A stretch of DNA of 40,247 bases from Halobacteriovorax sp. (GTDB lineage: Bacteria; Bdellovibrionota; Bacteriovoracia; Bacteriovoracales; Bacteriovoracaceae). The translations under genes and the position numbers were made by a program. A model generated the notes under the pieces. That model was not told the DNA's origin and made no database searches. It was given only the letters and a program-made list of their open reading frames with translations. Location of the stretch: positions 1-40,247 of the forward strand of contig JAIBDQ010000008.1 of assembly GCA_024686135.1 (NCBI GenBank), given 5' to 3'. Positions 40,247-40,247 of the stretch are shown here, piece by piece. Every line of letters begins with the position of its first letter. Within the stretch, counting starts at the first letter, position 1.

Positions 40247-40247
40247 A

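Noticed and set aside
1-40247. tRNA, rRNA, insertion sequence, prophage or integrase
   Set aside because: No matching structures, transposase/integrase motifs or terminal repeats were seen on either strand.

Overview
The window (40,247 bp, AT-rich) reads as a stretch of bacterial chromosome with about 35 protein-coding genes. I found no rRNA, tRNA, insertion sequence, prophage or CRISPR array. Nearly half of the genes encode small or large exported proteins and lipoproteins of no recognised family, and TTG/GTG starts are common. The content (RND exporter cassettes, a Spondin_N protein, YkuD_2 L,D-transpeptidase, HD-GYP, YfbK-like vWA protein, many Cys-rich secreted proteins) suggests a Gram-negative of the Bdellovibrionota, perhaps Bacteriovorax/Halobacteriovorax-like. 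This is an inference from gene style; no taxonomic marker gene is present.

Layout. 1-3.7 kb: a small secreted protein, purK-purE ending in a terminator that overlaps the purE stop codon, a lipoprotein with lytic-transglycosylase-like motifs, and a tiny lipoprotein. 3.8-6.4 kb: an ECF sigma factor overlapping a membrane protein that joins an anti-sigma-like N-terminus to a YfbK-type von Willebrand A module. 7.1-13.2 kb: one giant exported protein (2,032 aa) made of about 27 tandem four-cysteine repeats of about 49 aa. 13.2-22.3 kb, all minus strand: two putative zinc-metallopeptidase proteins, gshA, and then an MMPL/RND exporter, a LolA-like lipoprotein-sorting protein and a FecR-domain outer-membrane beta-barrel, probably one envelope transport cassette.

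22.5-33.5 kb: mostly exported proteins, including an internally duplicated Cys-rich protein, a phospholipase D family protein, a YkuD_2 L,D-transpeptidase whose C-terminal tail resembles that of the giant protein, a pair of paralogous secreted Cys-rich proteins flanking an HTH regulator, a DUF547 lipoprotein/beta-barrel/acidic peptide operon and a Spondin_N protein. A three-hairpin RNA-like element lies at 25.26-25.37 kb, and a pair of GACATGTC palindromes lies in the divergent promoter region at 29.8 kb.

33.5-40.2 kb: an HD-GYP c-di-GMP phosphodiesterase, a GT2 and a GT-C glycosyltransferase, then a tightly coupled minus-strand operon: arsenite methyltransferase ArsM, DUF547 protein, radical SAM enzyme, joined by two successive TAATG stop/start overlaps. 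It is divergent from an ECF sigma / zinc-finger anti-sigma pair. This ArsM-DUF547-radical SAM operon, possibly with the neighbouring glycosyltransferases, is the best candidate for an under-described system in the window; the giant Cys-repeat protein and its shared tail motif come second.
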